This document shows, in pieces, positions 47,006 through 55,423 of a stretch of 64,000 nucleotides of DNA (positions are counted from its first letter, which is position 1; every line of letters begins with the position of its first letter). Source of the DNA: Pseudoxanthomonas sp. YR558 (GTDB taxonomy: Bacteria > Pseudomonadota > Gammaproteobacteria > Xanthomonadales > Xanthomonadaceae); the NCBI RefSeq assembly GCF_900116385.1, contig NZ_FPCI01000001.1, forward strand, positions 1,364,001-1,428,000, read 5' to 3'. Position numbers and translations under genes: made by a program. The notes beneath the pieces were generated by a model. It saw only the letters and a program-made list of their open reading frames with translations. It was not told where the DNA came from and ran no database searches.

Positions 47006-47539
47006 TCAGGGCTGCGCGCCCTCTTCCATCGCCTTGAGCTTGGCGAGGCCCTTCTCGTAGTCCGCACCGATCATCTTGTCGAACAGCAGGCCGAGCCAAC
47101 GCTTGAACGGGTTCATGCCGTGCTCGCTGTCGAATGCCCACGTGACCCGCGTGCCCTGCCCCTCAGGCGCCAACAGATAGCTCGCGTTCGCCTGGCTGCC
47201 ATCGAAGTCCAGCGCTACCACGATGCGATGGTGCGGCTCGCTGGCCGTGATTTCCTGGCTGCCGCTGCCGACGGAGCGGTTGCCCACCCAGCGCATCCTC
47301 GCCCCGACGCCGCGGGCGGGCCCTTCGAACGTGTACTTCGCCTGCGGGTCGTACTCGGCCCACGGCGACCAGGCATTGAAGCGTTCGAACGAATCCAGCG
47401 TGGCGAACACCTGCTCGGGACTGCGTGCGATCACGGTGCTGCGCTCGACATGCGTCGCCGACGGCAGCAGCAGGCCGCCGACGGTCAGTACCAACCCGAT
47501 GCCGACGATGACGGCCAGCACCCACTTGATGAACTTCAT
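47006..47539 (-). CDS. SRPBCC-family (polyketide cyclase-like) protein
   Basis: A 177-residue protein with one N-terminal membrane segment (MKFIKWVLAVIVGIGLVLTV). It continues as an SRPBCC helix-grip fold: VERSTVIARSPEQVFATLDS, FERFNAWSPWAEYDPQAKYT, EITASEPHHRIVVALDFDG and RVTWAFDSEHGMNPFKRWLG. Members bind hydrophobic ligands in a deep pocket; the N-terminal anchor places this one at the inner membrane. The ligand is unknown. It is convergent with the beta-lactamase-fold gene and downstream of the H1-like gene, with a terminator in between. Confidence 0.88.
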   Translation of the reverse strand: MKFIKWVLAVIVGIGLVLTVGGLLLPSATHVERSTVIARSPEQVFATLDSFERFNAWSPWAEYDPQAKYTFEGPARGVGARMRWVGNRSVGSGSQEITASEPHHRIVVALDFDGSQANASYLLAPEGQGTRVTWAFDSEHGMNPFKRWLGLLFDKMIGADYEKGLAKLKAMEEGAQP

Positions 47540-47586
47540 GCCTCTCTCCTGGGGAATCGCGAAGACGACAGCCTAGCCGGCCGCCC

Positions 47587-47625
47587 ATAAAAAAACTCTC
47601 CCCCCGCTGGGCACAGGGAGAGAGT
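47587..47625 (-). terminator. Rho-independent terminator after the H1-like gene
   Basis: On the reverse strand, CTCTCCC, loop, GGGAGAG is followed by seven Ts. It lies 30-65 bases beyond the stop codon of the H1-like gene. Confidence 0.85.
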
Positions 47626-47654
47626 CCATGGTGTTACGGCTAATCGGGGTTGGC

Positions 47655-48101
47655 TTAGATCAGCGGAGCCGGGGTTGCCGGCAGCGCGACCGGGGCCGCT
47701 TTCTTCTTGGACTTCTTGGCAGCCTTCTTGGCGGGCTTCTTGGCAGCCTTCTTCGCAGCCTTCTTGGCCGGCTTCTTGGCTACTTTCTTGGCGGCCTTCT
47801 TCGTGGCCTTCTTCGCGGTCTTCTTGGCAGCCTTCTTAGCAGGCTTCTTGGCGACCTTCTTGGCAGCCTTCTTCACGGACTTCTTGGCGGCCTTCTTCGC
47901 CGGCTTCTTGGCGACCTTCTTGGCTACCTTCTTAGCGGCCTTCTTGGCGACCTTCTTCACCGCCTTCTTGGCCTTGGCGACCTTCTTGGCGACCTTCTTG
48001 GCTGCCTTCTTCACGGTCTTCTTGGCAGCAGACTTCTTGGTGGCCTTCTTGGCGGCCTTTTTGGCGGCCGGCTTTTTCTTCGCAGCTTTCTTCGTTGCCA
48101 T
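47655..48101 (-). CDS. Histone H1-like lysine/alanine-rich protein (AlgP/HctB type)
   Basis: A 148-residue protein made almost wholly of KKAAKK-type units (MATKKAAKKKPAAKKAAKKA and on), ending KKKAAPVALPATPAPLI. This composition is that of eukaryotic H1 tails, Pseudomonas AlgP and chlamydial HctB, which bind DNA without sequence specificity. It probably condenses or coats the nucleoid. Start and AGGAG box are clear. The DNA of the gene is itself a degenerate array of short AAGAAGG-like units, so its length probably varies between strains. A 1-kb gene-poor region with regulatory-looking elements lies upstream. Confidence 0.88.
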   Translation of the reverse strand: MATKKAAKKKPAAKKAAKKATKKSAAKKTVKKAAKKVAKKVAKAKKAVKKVAKKAAKKVAKKVAKKPAKKAAKKSVKKAAKKVAKKPAKKAAKKTAKKATKKAAKKVAKKPAKKAAKKAAKKPAKKAAKKSKKKAAPVALPATPAPLI

Positions 48102-48283
48102 GTGATGGCTCCTCGTCAGTGAACTATGGATTTTTACGTCTGGTTACAGCACATCTGCCCGAAGGCAGGCCCAGCTGCAAGAAACGCCGCGGGAGTCGGA
48201 CCCGTCGGCAGCCGCCGCCGCGACACGCGCGGCGAAGCGGATTCCCCAGGGGACCGGGCGTGCGAAACCCGGCTCCCTACAAA

Positions 48284-48456
48284 TACGAAAACACCCGCGT
48301 CGCTCGGCGACGCGGGTGTCTTGGATTGGGTGCGTTGCGTTTTTCCGGGGGAAGCGAGGCCGGCGTCCACCCCGATCCGGGTGACGATGGTCTGTGTTGT
48401 CTCTCGCGCTGTCGTGTTGATTCGACTCACTCGCTTCCGCAGCATGCTCTGCTTGG
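48284..48456 (-). ncRNA. Candidate small RNA or attenuated leader upstream of the H1-like gene
   Basis: A promoter with perfect TTGACA (48490-48485) and, 17 bases later, TAGGTT (48467-48462) would start a transcript near 48455. It would end at a terminator hairpin (48319-48291) with TTTTCGTATTT behind it, giving about 170 bases. No frame inside it has a ribosome site, so it is either a stand-alone small RNA or a prematurely ended leader of the H1-like gene 180 bases further on. No known family was recognised. Confidence 0.45.
48291..48319 (-). terminator. Perfect 13-bp terminator hairpin
   Basis: ACACCCGCGTCGC and its exact complement with a three-base loop. On the reverse strand TTTTCGTATTTG follows; on the forward strand there is no T-run. 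It lies between the TTGACA promoter and the H1-like gene. Confidence 0.8.
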
Positions 48457-48461
48457 GGCGA

Positions 48462-48495
48462 AACCTAATCACGGTTTTTCAAGGTGTCAACACCT
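48462..48495 (-). promoter_or_regulatory. Sigma-70 promoter with overlapping inverted repeat
   Basis: TTGACA (48490-48485) and TAGGTT (48467-48462), 17 bases apart. The -35 box is inside the perfect inverted repeat AGGTGT-CA-ACACCT (48482-48495), a layout typical of repressor control. Confidence 0.55.
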
Positions 48496-49051
48496 GGCCG
48501 CAACTTTTTTTCATCCCGCCCACTGCATGCGTCGGCGGTGACCGGTGCCGACGCACCCTGCCGACTGCCGTCGATGTCGTCGCGCATCGCGCCTCGGAAA
48601 AGCACGCGTGAAAAAAACATCGGGAAAACGCGCATATTTTTTTGCGCGGTTCGCGAATCGGCGCTGACGGCATGCCTGCATGTTGCTCCCGCTCAACGCT
48701 CGGATCGACGCCCGAACGGCTTGAACGCAGGCTAAAAAAACTTCCTCGGGAGGCGTCGGATTCCGTGTCGCACAAGCCCGAATGCGCCGATTTGCGCAAA
48801 AATTTTCCCGCCTGTTGGCGATGCCTTCGCCACCTTGGACGCGCGAACAACACGCGCGCCGGCATGCACCGACATCCCGATCCACCGTCCACGACCATTG
48901 CGATCGAGGTGTACCGCGCGTTCCGTTTTGCCGTTCGTCGGTCACGGTCGGATGACCGCGTCGGGATTCCGACGTGTCGTTCTCGGGCTCTGCTCCCCGT
49001 GCCATCGGTCACGCGTCGAGCACGCGCCCGATCGCGGCGGCGGAAACGAAA
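48496..49051. other. Gene-poor stretch with long A and T tracts
   Basis: No supportable gene. The DNA contains several A7/T7 runs and the run AAAAATTTT (within about 48507-48810), rare in this GC-rich window. They could bend DNA, act as upstream promoter elements for the transcript starting near 48455, or bind a nucleoid protein. The many overlapping open frames show no family features. Confidence 0.5.
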
Positions 49052-49098
49052 CGGGGAGCCGGCGACGACGGATCCGCTCCGTCGCCATCGGCTCCCCG
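49052..49098 (-). terminator. Likely terminator after gcvH
   Basis: A long stem (GGGGAGCCG with CGGCTCCCC, and inner GCGACG with CGTCGC) lies about 26 bases after the gcvH stop codon. On the reverse strand it is followed by GTTTCGTTTCC. Confidence 0.7.
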
Positions 49099-49123
49099 CA
49101 GGGAGACAGCCTGTCGGGCTGAC

Positions 49124-49519
49124 TCAGTGGTCTTCGTCTTCGATCAGTTCGGCGTAGTCGTCGGGCGAGAGCAGCTCGTTGAGCTGTTCCGGCTCTTCGG
49201 CCTGGATCACGAAGATCCAGCCGTCGCCATAGGCGTCTTCGTTGATGGTCTCGGGCTTGTCGGCGAGCGAGGCGTTGACCTCGAGCACGGTGCCGGTCAC
49301 GGGGCTGTAGACGTCGGACGCCGCCTTGACCGACTCCACCACGGCGCTGGCGTTGCCGGCTTCGATGCGGTCGCCGACGTTGGGCAGTTCGACGTACACG
49401 AGGTCGCCCAGCAGGCCCTGCGCATGGTCGGAAATGCCGACGGTGACGCGGCCGCCACCTTCCAGGCGGGCCCATTCGTGGGACTTGAGGAACTTCAGAT
49501 CGCCAGGAATTTCGCTCAT
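49124..49519 (-). CDS. gcvH: Glycine cleavage system H protein
   Basis: A 131-residue carrier protein of the glycine cleavage system. A lipoyl arm attached to the lysine of [18 protein letters not shown] moves the aminomethyl group from the P protein to the T protein. The start [19 protein letters not shown] and length match the family. It lies 85 bases downstream of gcvT on the same strand. gcvP, the decarboxylase gene, is not in the window. Confidence 0.96.
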   Translation of the reverse strand: MSEIPGDLKFLKSHEWARLEGGGRVTVGISDHAQGLLGDLVYVELPNVGDRIEAGNASAVVESVKAASDVYSPVTGTVLEVNASLADKPETINEDAYGDGWIFVIQAEEPEQLNELLSPDDYAELIEDEDH

Positions 49520-49604
49520 GGGGTACTCCGGAAAAGTGCGGTGGGTCGGGGAAGAGACGATAGTTTAGCGGAGGAATGCGCGGGTGAAGGAAGCGGCGCG
49601 CGGA

Positions 49605-50726
49605 TCACTCGATCACGCCCGGCTGCGGCTGGCCGTCGCGCACGAACGGGAACTTCACCACGCGCACCGGCACCTCGCGGCCACGGATATCGACGCGCAC
49701 GTTGCCCGCGGCGCCCAGCGGGATGTCGCCGGCGGGGACGCGCGCGAAAGCGATCGCCTTGCCTAGCGTCGGCGAGAAGGTGCCCGAGAGGATCTCGCCG
49801 TCGCCGTACGGCGTCAGCACCTTCTGGCCGTGGCGCAGCACGCCCTTCTCGTCCATCACCAGGCCGATCATCTGGCGCGGCGCACCGGCGGCCTTCTGCG
49901 CTTCGAGCGTGGCACGACCATTGAAGGTGCGCCCTTCGTCGAGCGCCACCGTCCAGGCCAGGGCGGCTTCGTAGGGCGAGACGGTTTCGTCCATGTCCTG
50001 GCCGTACAGGTTCATGCCGGCCTCCAGGCGCAGCGTGTCGCGCGCGCCCAGGCCGGCGGGCTTCACGCCGGCGTCGAGGAGCGCGTTCCAGAACGCCACC
50101 GCCTGCTCCTGCGGCAGGACGATCTCGTAGCCGTCCTCGCCCGTGTAGCCGGTGCGCGCCACGAACAACGGCGTGCCGGCTAGGCTGTTGGCCTCGGCGG
50201 CGGCGAAGCGCGTCAGCTTGCCGACCTTGGCGCGATCTTCCTCGCGCAGCAGGCCGTGCACGCGATCGCGCGCGGTCGGGCCCTGCACGGCGACCATGGC
50301 GAACTCGGGACGTTCGGTGACGGCAACGGCGAACGGAGCGGCCTGGGCGCCGATCCATGCGAGATCCTTCTCGCGGGTGGCGGCGTTGACCACCAGGCGG
50401 AAGAAGTCTTCGGCCATGTAATAGATGATGAGGTCGTCGATCACGCCGCCCGCCTCGTCGAGCATGGCGGTGTAGAGCGCCTTGCCCGGCTTCTGCAGCT
50501 TGTCGACGGAGTTGGCCACCAGGTGGCGAAGGAAGTCGCGCGTGCGGTCGCCGCGCAGGTCCACCACGGTCATGTGGCTGACGTCGAACATGCCGGCGTC
50601 GCGGCGCACCTGGTGATGCTCCTCGATCTGCGAGCCATAGTGGATCGGCATGTCCCAGCCGCCGAAGTCGACCATCTTGGCGCCGAGCGCGCGATGGGTG
50701 TCGTTGAGGATGGTCTTCTGGGTCAT
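49605..50726 (-). CDS. gcvT: Aminomethyltransferase (glycine cleavage T protein)
   Basis: A 373-residue enzyme from the ATG at 50726 ([20 protein letters not shown]), with AGGA upstream. It passes the one-carbon unit from the lipoyl arm of GcvH to tetrahydrofolate and releases ammonia. Visible features are [42 protein letters not shown] and [20 protein letters not shown] with [14 protein letters not shown]. The family length is normal. I looked for a glycine riboswitch in the 64 bases upstream and saw none. It forms one unit with gcvH. Confidence 0.96.
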   Translation of the reverse strand: MTQKTILNDTHRALGAKMVDFGGWDMPIHYGSQIEEHHQVRRDAGMFDVSHMTVVDLRGDRTRDFLRHLVANSVDKLQKPGKALYTAMLDEAGGVIDDLIIYYMAEDFFRLVVNAATREKDLAWIGAQAAPFAVAVTERPEFAMVAVQGPTARDRVHGLLREEDRAKVGKLTRFAAAEANSLAGTPLFVARTGYTGEDGYEIVLPQEQAVAFWNALLDAGVKPAGLGARDTLRLEAGMNLYGQDMDETVSPYEAALAWTVALDEGRTFNGRATLEAQKAAGAPRQMIGLVMDEKGVLRHGQKVLTPYGDGEILSGTFSPTLGKAIAFARVPAGDIPLGAAGNVRVDIRGREVPVRVVKFPFVRDGQPQPGVIE

Positions 50727-50790
50727 GGCGGGTCCTGGGACAGGCAAAGAGGGCCATTATCCCAGAACGCACCAGCGCGGTGCGCCGCCG

Positions 50791-51312
50791 TCAGAGGCCT
50801 TCGTAGGCTGTGTTGATGCAGTCCACGGAGCCGGCTTTCAGCGGGGTGAAGCGTCCGGCAGGCAGTTCGATGCGACCGGCCCAGGCGACGTCGCGCAACC
50901 ATTCGCCATCATCGTCGTGCTGGCGCACCAGGGCCGCCACGCGTGCATCCGGCTGGCGGTCGATGCGGCAGTTGCCGAATTGCAGGTAGTAGTCCTGCCG
51001 CCCCTTCGGATACGGCTGCGCGTCGGTGATCTGCCAGCGCGCGCGATTGCCGTCGCGGCCCGCCATCTTGCCGGCCACGACGAAGCGTGGCACCGGCGCC
51101 GCTTCGGGATCGGCCGATGGCGCCGCCAGGACCGACACCGAGTAGTCGCATACGTGTTCGTACGCATTGGAATCGGACACGCAACTGCCGCCCATGTCCT
51201 CCAGCGCGTCGGGATAGGGTGGCACCGTCAGGCCGACAAGCTGCTGGCCGTCCACCGGCGCGGCCGGCAGCAGCATGCTCATCCACGCTGCCAGCGCCAC
51301 GCCTTGCCCCAT
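50791..51312 (-). CDS. Exported protein of unknown function
   Basis: A 173-residue protein with a short signal peptide (MGQGVALAAWMSMLLPAAP, cleaved near VDGQ). The mature part has four cysteines (GGSCVSDSN, EHVCDYSV, GNCRIDRQ, SVDCINTAY), probably two disulfides, and no motif I can name. It starts four bases after the stop of the nfeD gene and may be read with it. gcvT follows after 64 bases. Confidence 0.75.
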   Translation of the reverse strand: MGQGVALAAWMSMLLPAAPVDGQQLVGLTVPPYPDALEDMGGSCVSDSNAYEHVCDYSVSVLAAPSADPEAAPVPRFVVAGKMAGRDGNRARWQITDAQPYPKGRQDYYLQFGNCRIDRQPDARVAALVRQHDDDGEWLRDVAWAGRIELPAGRFTPLKAGSVDCINTAYEGL

Positions 51313-51316
51313 GCGA

Positions 51317-51748
51317 TCAGGCCTCCTGGACCTTCAGCGTCATCCCATCCACGGCCACCACCCGCACGCGGGTGCCGACCGGCAGGTCGGGGCCTTCCAC
51401 CGTCCAGAACGCATCGTCGATCTTGACCCGGCCGCGGCCGGCCGCGATCGCCTGGTCGAGCACGGCAACGTTACCGACCAGTTGCTCGGCGCGCCGGTTC
51501 AACAGCGGCTTGTCGCTCTGCCGTCCCTTGCCGCGGAACCACTTGCGGTAGACGGCCACGGAGATCAACGCCAACATCGAGAACAGCACCGCTTGCGCCA
51601 GCCAGCCGAGCCCCGGCGCCATCAGCACCACGACCGCCATGGCCACCGCGGCGAAACCGAACCACAGCATGAAGGCGCCTGGCGCCATCGCCTCCGCGGC
51701 GAACAGCACCAGCGCCCCGATCGCCCAGAACGCGAACTTGAAACTCAT
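51317..51748 (-). CDS. NfeD-family membrane protein
   Basis: A 143-residue short NfeD (NfeD1b type) from the ATG at 51748 with GGGAGG upstream. Three N-terminal membrane segments (FAFWAIGALVLFAAEAMAPG; MLWFGFAAVAMAVVVLMAPG; AVLFSMLALISVAVYRKWF) precede a C-terminal OB-fold (VGNVAVLDQAIAAGRGRVKI, WTVEGPDLPVGTRVRVVAVD). NfeD proteins act with a stomatin-like partner in membrane quality control; here the SPFH gene ends one base before this start. Confidence 0.92.
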   Translation of the reverse strand: MSFKFAFWAIGALVLFAAEAMAPGAFMLWFGFAAVAMAVVVLMAPGLGWLAQAVLFSMLALISVAVYRKWFRGKGRQSDKPLLNRRAEQLVGNVAVLDQAIAAGRGRVKIDDAFWTVEGPDLPVGTRVRVVAVDGMTLKVQEA

Positions 51749-51749
51749 G

Positions 51750-52715
51750 TCAGCCTCCCGGGACGCGCGGCGGACGGGACGGTGCAGCGGCCTGCTGCTT
51801 GTCCAGTGCGCCCTTCGCAAGCTCGGCGATGCCAGCGATCGAGCCGATGATGCCCGTAGCTTCCATCGGCATCAGCACGAACTTCTGGTTCGGCGCCGTC
51901 GCCAGCTCCTTGAAGGCCTCCACGTACTTCTGCGCGATGAAGTAGTTGATCGCCTGCACGTCGCCCTGCGCGATGGCATTGGAGACCAACTCGGTCGCCT
52001 TGGCTTCCGCCTCGGCCAGGCGCTCGCGGGCCTCGGCCTCGCGATAGGCGGCCTCACGCTTGCCCTCGGCCTCCAGGATGGCGCTCTGTTTATCGCCCTC
52101 GGCGCGCAGGATTTCCGACTGTCGCGCGCCTTCCGCCTCCAGGATCGAAGCGCGCTTGTCGCGCTCGGCCTTCATCTGCCGGGCCATCGCGTCTACCAGA
52201 TCGCGCGGCGGCTGGATGTCCTTGATCTCGATGCGGTTGACCTTCACGCCCCACGGGCTGGTCGCATGGTCCACCACGCCGAGCAGCTTGGCGTTGATCG
52301 TCTCGCGCTGGCTGAGCGACTCGTCCAGGTCCATCGAACCGATCACGGTACGGATGTTGGTCTGCACCAGGGCGATCATCGCCTGATCCAGGCTGGATAC
52401 TTCATAAGCCGCCTTGGCCGCGTCCAGCACCTGGAAGAACACCACGCCATCCACCTTCACCACCGCGTTGTCCTTGGTGATGACGTCCTGCGAGGGCACT
52501 TCGAACACCTGCTCCATCATGTTGACCTTGCGGCCGATGCTCTGCATGTACGGGATCAGGAAGTGCAGGCCGGGGGACATCGTGTGGGTGTACTTGCCGA
52601 AATGCTCCACCGTGAACTCGTAGCCCTGCGGCACCACGCGGACACCTTTAAAGAAGGTGACCACGATGAACAGCACCACCGCCGCGACCACCAATGTCGA
52701 AAGACCGAACTCCAT
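51750..52715 (-). CDS. SPFH/stomatin-like protein (QmcA type)
   Basis: A 321-residue protein anchored by one N-terminal membrane segment (LSTLVVAAVVLFIVVTFFKG). An SPFH/band-7 domain follows (VRVVPQGYEFTVEHFGKYTH, TKDNAVVKVDGVVFFQVLDA, VNRIEIKDIQPPRDLVDAMA), with a long alanine/glutamate coiled coil (AERDKRASILEAEGARQSEI and on). It forms oligomeric rings at membranes and regulates proteases. Order and one-base spacing with NfeD are as in E. coli qmcA-ybbK. It is divergent from the ECF sigma factor gene. Confidence 0.93.
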   Translation of the reverse strand: MEFGLSTLVVAAVVLFIVVTFFKGVRVVPQGYEFTVEHFGKYTHTMSPGLHFLIPYMQSIGRKVNMMEQVFEVPSQDVITKDNAVVKVDGVVFFQVLDAAKAAYEVSSLDQAMIALVQTNIRTVIGSMDLDESLSQRETINAKLLGVVDHATSPWGVKVNRIEIKDIQPPRDLVDAMARQMKAERDKRASILEAEGARQSEILRAEGDKQSAILEAEGKREAAYREAEARERLAEAEAKATELVSNAIAQGDVQAINYFIAQKYVEAFKELATAPNQKFVLMPMEATGIIGSIAGIAELAKGALDKQQAAAPSRPPRVPGG

Positions 52716-52788
52716 GCTGACCCCCTTCCTGTGATGTAGATCCGATTATAGGCATGGCCGGACCCGGCGACCGGAAGGAACTTTCCGG

Positions 52789-53415
52789 TTGCTGCGACGG
52801 TATTGCCCGCTGCGGCATCCCTATTCCCGACAGCCCCACGAAATCCTCCGCTTGAGCCGATCGCAGTTCGCCATCGACGTCCCCGACAGCCTGGTCGCCC
52901 GCGCGCGCTCGGGTTGCCGGGAGGCGTTCGAGCAGATCTACCGGCGCTTCGAACGCCCGGTGTTCACGCTGGCGCTCCGGATCTGCGGCGACCGGGAGGA
53001 AGCGGGCGACGTGCTGCAGGACACCATGCTGAAGCTCTTCCACCACCTTCCCGACTACCGCGGCGACTGCCCCTTCTGGGGCTGGCTGCGGCAGATCGCC
53101 GTCAACGAGGCGTTGCTGCGCCTGCGTCGGCAGAAGCGGCTGGTCGCCGAGATCTCGGTGGAGGAAGACGACCTGCCGCAGGACCAGGGACTACCCCCCG
53201 CGGCCGCGGCCGACGCGGCGCTGCTGCAGCGCGCGCTGGAAGCGCTACCCGCGGCGACCCGCAGCGTGTTGTGGCTCTACCACGCCGAGGGCTATACCCA
53301 CGAGGAGATCGCCGGGCTCATGCAGCGCACGCCGAGCTTCTCCAAATCGCAGGTCTCCCGCGGCACGCGCCGGCTGCGGGCGCTGTTGAACATCGAGGAC
53401 ACCGTCCATGCCTGA
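52789..53415 (+). CDS. ECF-type RNA polymerase sigma factor
   Basis: A 208-residue sigma-70 family factor. Region 2 is FEQIYRRFERPVFTLALRIC, GDREEAGDVLQDTMLKLFHH; region 4 has LEALPAATRSVLWLYHAEGY, THEEIAGLMQ and SKSQVSRGTRRLRALL. There is no ATG near the front. The TTG at 52789 has AAGGAA at 8-base spacing and is used here; a second TTG at 52852 would remove 21 residues of weak similarity. The next gene, a membrane protein that overlaps by eight bases, is probably its anti-sigma factor. Confidence 0.88.
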   Translation: MLRRYCPLRHPYSRQPHEILRLSRSQFAIDVPDSLVARARSGCREAFEQIYRRFERPVFTLALRICGDREEAGDVLQDTMLKLFHHLPDYRGDCPFWGWLRQIAVNEALLRLRRQKRLVAEISVEEDDLPQDQGLPPAAAADAALLQRALEALPAATRSVLWLYHAEGYTHEEIAGLMQRTPSFSKSQVSRGTRRLRALLNIEDTVHA

Positions 53416-54115
53416 TTCCCGTTCCCGCGAACCCGTGCCGCGCGATTGGGGCGATGCCTTCGGCGCCCTGCCGCTGGAGACGCCGCCTCACGGTGCGTGG
53501 CAGCGTGTCGCCGCTGCACTGCCGCCAGCGCGCGTGCCCGCACGTCCCGTGCGCTGGCGCCGTCCTGCCATCGCGCTGGCCGCCACGGCCTTCTTCGCCG
53601 CCGTGATCCCGTTGATGCACTGGCGGGGTGCAGAGACCTCGATACCGCCTTTGCAACGCGCGCCCGCGGTCGCGACCACGGCACCGGCGCTTCCGGACAT
53701 CCCGGCGCGATCCGCTGATGCCGAACCCGCCTCCGCCACACCCGTAGGTGTCTCCACGACGCAACGGATCGCTGACGCGCCGTCGGCGCGTCCAGCCGTT
53801 GCGCGCCCTCGTGCGCCGGCGCAACCCGCCCGTCTCGATGCGCTCTACACCGAATCCGCGCGCCTCGAAGCCGTGCTGGCGCAACTACCCGACAGCAGTA
53901 CCGGCAACGTGGCGGCCCTCACCGTCAGTGCCGACCTGCAGGACCAGGTCAGCCACATCGACCTGGCGCTCTCGCAACCCGCCCTGTCCGAGACCACGCG
54001 CACCGCGCTGTGGGAAGAACGCGTCGACACGCTGCGCCAGCTTACCGGCGTGGAAGCCACCCAACGCTGGCAGGTCGCCTTGAACGACACCGCCGCCGAT
54101 AGCGCCATCTACTGA
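53408..54115 (+). CDS. Probable anti-sigma factor (single-pass membrane protein)
   Basis: A 235-residue protein with a short cytoplasmic N-terminus (about 1-50, with RDWGDAFGALPLETPPHGAW then QRVAAALP), one membrane segment (RRPAIALAATAFFAAVIPLM) and a periplasmic part of about 160 residues rich in alanine, proline and serine with late helices. It overlaps the sigma factor gene by eight bases. This is the usual position and topology of an anti-sigma factor, but I see no clear anti-sigma zinc motif, so the role is inferred from context. Confidence 0.7.
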   Translation: MPDSRSREPVPRDWGDAFGALPLETPPHGAWQRVAAALPPARVPARPVRWRRPAIALAATAFFAAVIPLMHWRGAETSIPPLQRAPAVATTAPALPDIPARSADAEPASATPVGVSTTQRIADAPSARPAVARPRAPAQPARLDALYTESARLEAVLAQLPDSSTGNVAALTVSADLQDQVSHIDLALSQPALSETTRTALWEERVDTLRQLTGVEATQRWQVALNDTAADSAIY

Positions 54116-54143
54116 TCCAGAACACGCAACGAGGAGACCCACC

Positions 54144-55325
54144 ATGCTCAAGCCCCTATCCCGGTCGCTGCTGGCCCTTGCACTGATCGCGCCACTGCCC
54201 GCGCTGGCCCAACAGGGCGATGCAGCCAAACAGAAGGAACTGGACGCCGCCCGCGCGGACCTGCAACGCGCCGCGAAACGCGTCGCCGAACTTTCGCGGG
54301 ACGCCGGCGCCGTGCGCGCACCCGTCGACATCGATCACATCGTCGTGCGTCGGCCGCGGCTCGGCGTACTGCTCTCGGGCGATGACGCGGCAGGCGTGCG
54401 CATCACGGGCGTGACGCCGGAAAGCGGCGCGGCCAAGGCCGGCCTGAAGGCGGGCGATCGCTTGGTGCGGGTGGCGGGCGAGACGATCGGTGGCGCCACC
54501 GCCGACGCACGCGTGGCCGACGCGCGCACGCGGTTGGCCAGCCTAAAGGCAGATACGCCCGTGCGGGTCACCTATCAGCGCGACGGCAAAGTCCACGAGG
54601 CGAGCGTCACTCCTACGCAGGTATCGCCGCGCAGTGCGTTCGCCAGCCAAGGTCCGGGCGCCGTCTTCTTCAGCAGCCGCGAAGGTGGCATGCCATGGAT
54701 CGAGGGGGTGCCTCTGCCGATGGGCGAGATCAGCACCGTCATCGCGCCCGAGGTGCAGCTCGAGCTCCGCAAGCTCGGTCAGCTCGGCGACTGCAAGGGT
54801 GAGGACTGCCAGTTGCCTGCGCTCGCCCAGGCCTTCCGCTGGAGCAACCTCAACCTGGCGACCGTGGATGCGTCGCTGGGTCGCTACTTCGGCGCCGACA
54901 CCGGCGTGCTCGTCCTGTCCGTCGGCGAAGAGCTCGAAGGCCTGCAGTCAGGCGACGTGATCCGCAAGGTCGACGGCGCAACGGTCACCTCGCCCCGCGA
55001 CGTCACCCAGGCGCTGCGCGACAAGCCGGAAGACGCCAAGGTCGCGATCGAATACCTGCGGGATCGCCAGACCCGGACCAGCACCGTGACCGTACCGAAA
55101 GCCGCGGCGTTCCGTTTTCCCGCGACATCGCGTGTGGTCGTGAAGCCGCGTACGGCCGAGACCGCCGGCAAGGCGCCGAACGTCGTGGAGCGTCGGCGCG
55201 TGATGATCGTCGACCAGGACGGCAAGGTGCAGACCTTCGAAGACGACGGCGGCGACATGCCGCTGCCGCCCCCGCCGCCTGCTGCGCCCGTACCGCCATC
55301 CGGCAAGGGCAGCACGCTGCTCTGA
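54144..55325 (+). CDS. Exported PDZ-domain protein
   Basis: A 393-residue protein with a signal peptide (MLKPLSRSLLALALIAPLPA, cleaved after LAQQ). A short coiled coil (KQKELDAARADLQRAAKRVA) is followed by two PDZ domains: about 70-165 (RPRLGVLLSGDDAAGVRITG, PESGAAKAGLKAGDRLVRVA) and about 240-330 (GRYFGADTGVLVLSVGEELE, GLQSGDVIRKVDGATVTSPR). A proline-rich end closes it (PLPPPPPAAPVPPSG). There is no protease domain, so it is not DegP/MucD itself. It is the third gene of the sigma-factor operon and may sense or recruit misfolded envelope proteins. Confidence 0.88.
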   Translation: MLKPLSRSLLALALIAPLPALAQQGDAAKQKELDAARADLQRAAKRVAELSRDAGAVRAPVDIDHIVVRRPRLGVLLSGDDAAGVRITGVTPESGAAKAGLKAGDRLVRVAGETIGGATADARVADARTRLASLKADTPVRVTYQRDGKVHEASVTPTQVSPRSAFASQGPGAVFFSSREGGMPWIEGVPLPMGEISTVIAPEVQLELRKLGQLGDCKGEDCQLPALAQAFRWSNLNLATVDASLGRYFGADTGVLVLSVGEELEGLQSGDVIRKVDGATVTSPRDVTQALRDKPEDAKVAIEYLRDRQTRTSTVTVPKAAAFRFPATSRVVVKPRTAETAGKAPNVVERRRVMIVDQDGKVQTFEDDGGDMPLPPPPPAAPVPPSGKGSTLL

Positions 55326-55361
55326 CACGCATTACTAGAAGAGAAACCGATGAATCCCCTG

Positions 55362-55386
55362 CCCCCGCAACCGCGGGGGTCTTTTT
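55362..55386 (+). terminator. Rho-independent terminator after the sigma-factor operon
   Basis: CCCCCGC, loop AACC, GCGGGGG is followed by TCTTTTT, 37 bases after the stop of the PDZ gene. Confidence 0.88.
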
Positions 55387-55423
55387 CTACAAAGGCGGCA
55401 CGTCCCTGTGCCGGAGAGAACCT

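Noticed and set aside
48500..49123. Several 95-177 codon frames upstream of the H1-like gene
   Set aside because: They overlap each other on both strands, are arginine-rich like shadow frames and lack ribosome sites.
50727..50790. Glycine riboswitch before gcvT
   Set aside because: Only 64 bases are available and none of the conserved glycine-aptamer segments is seen.
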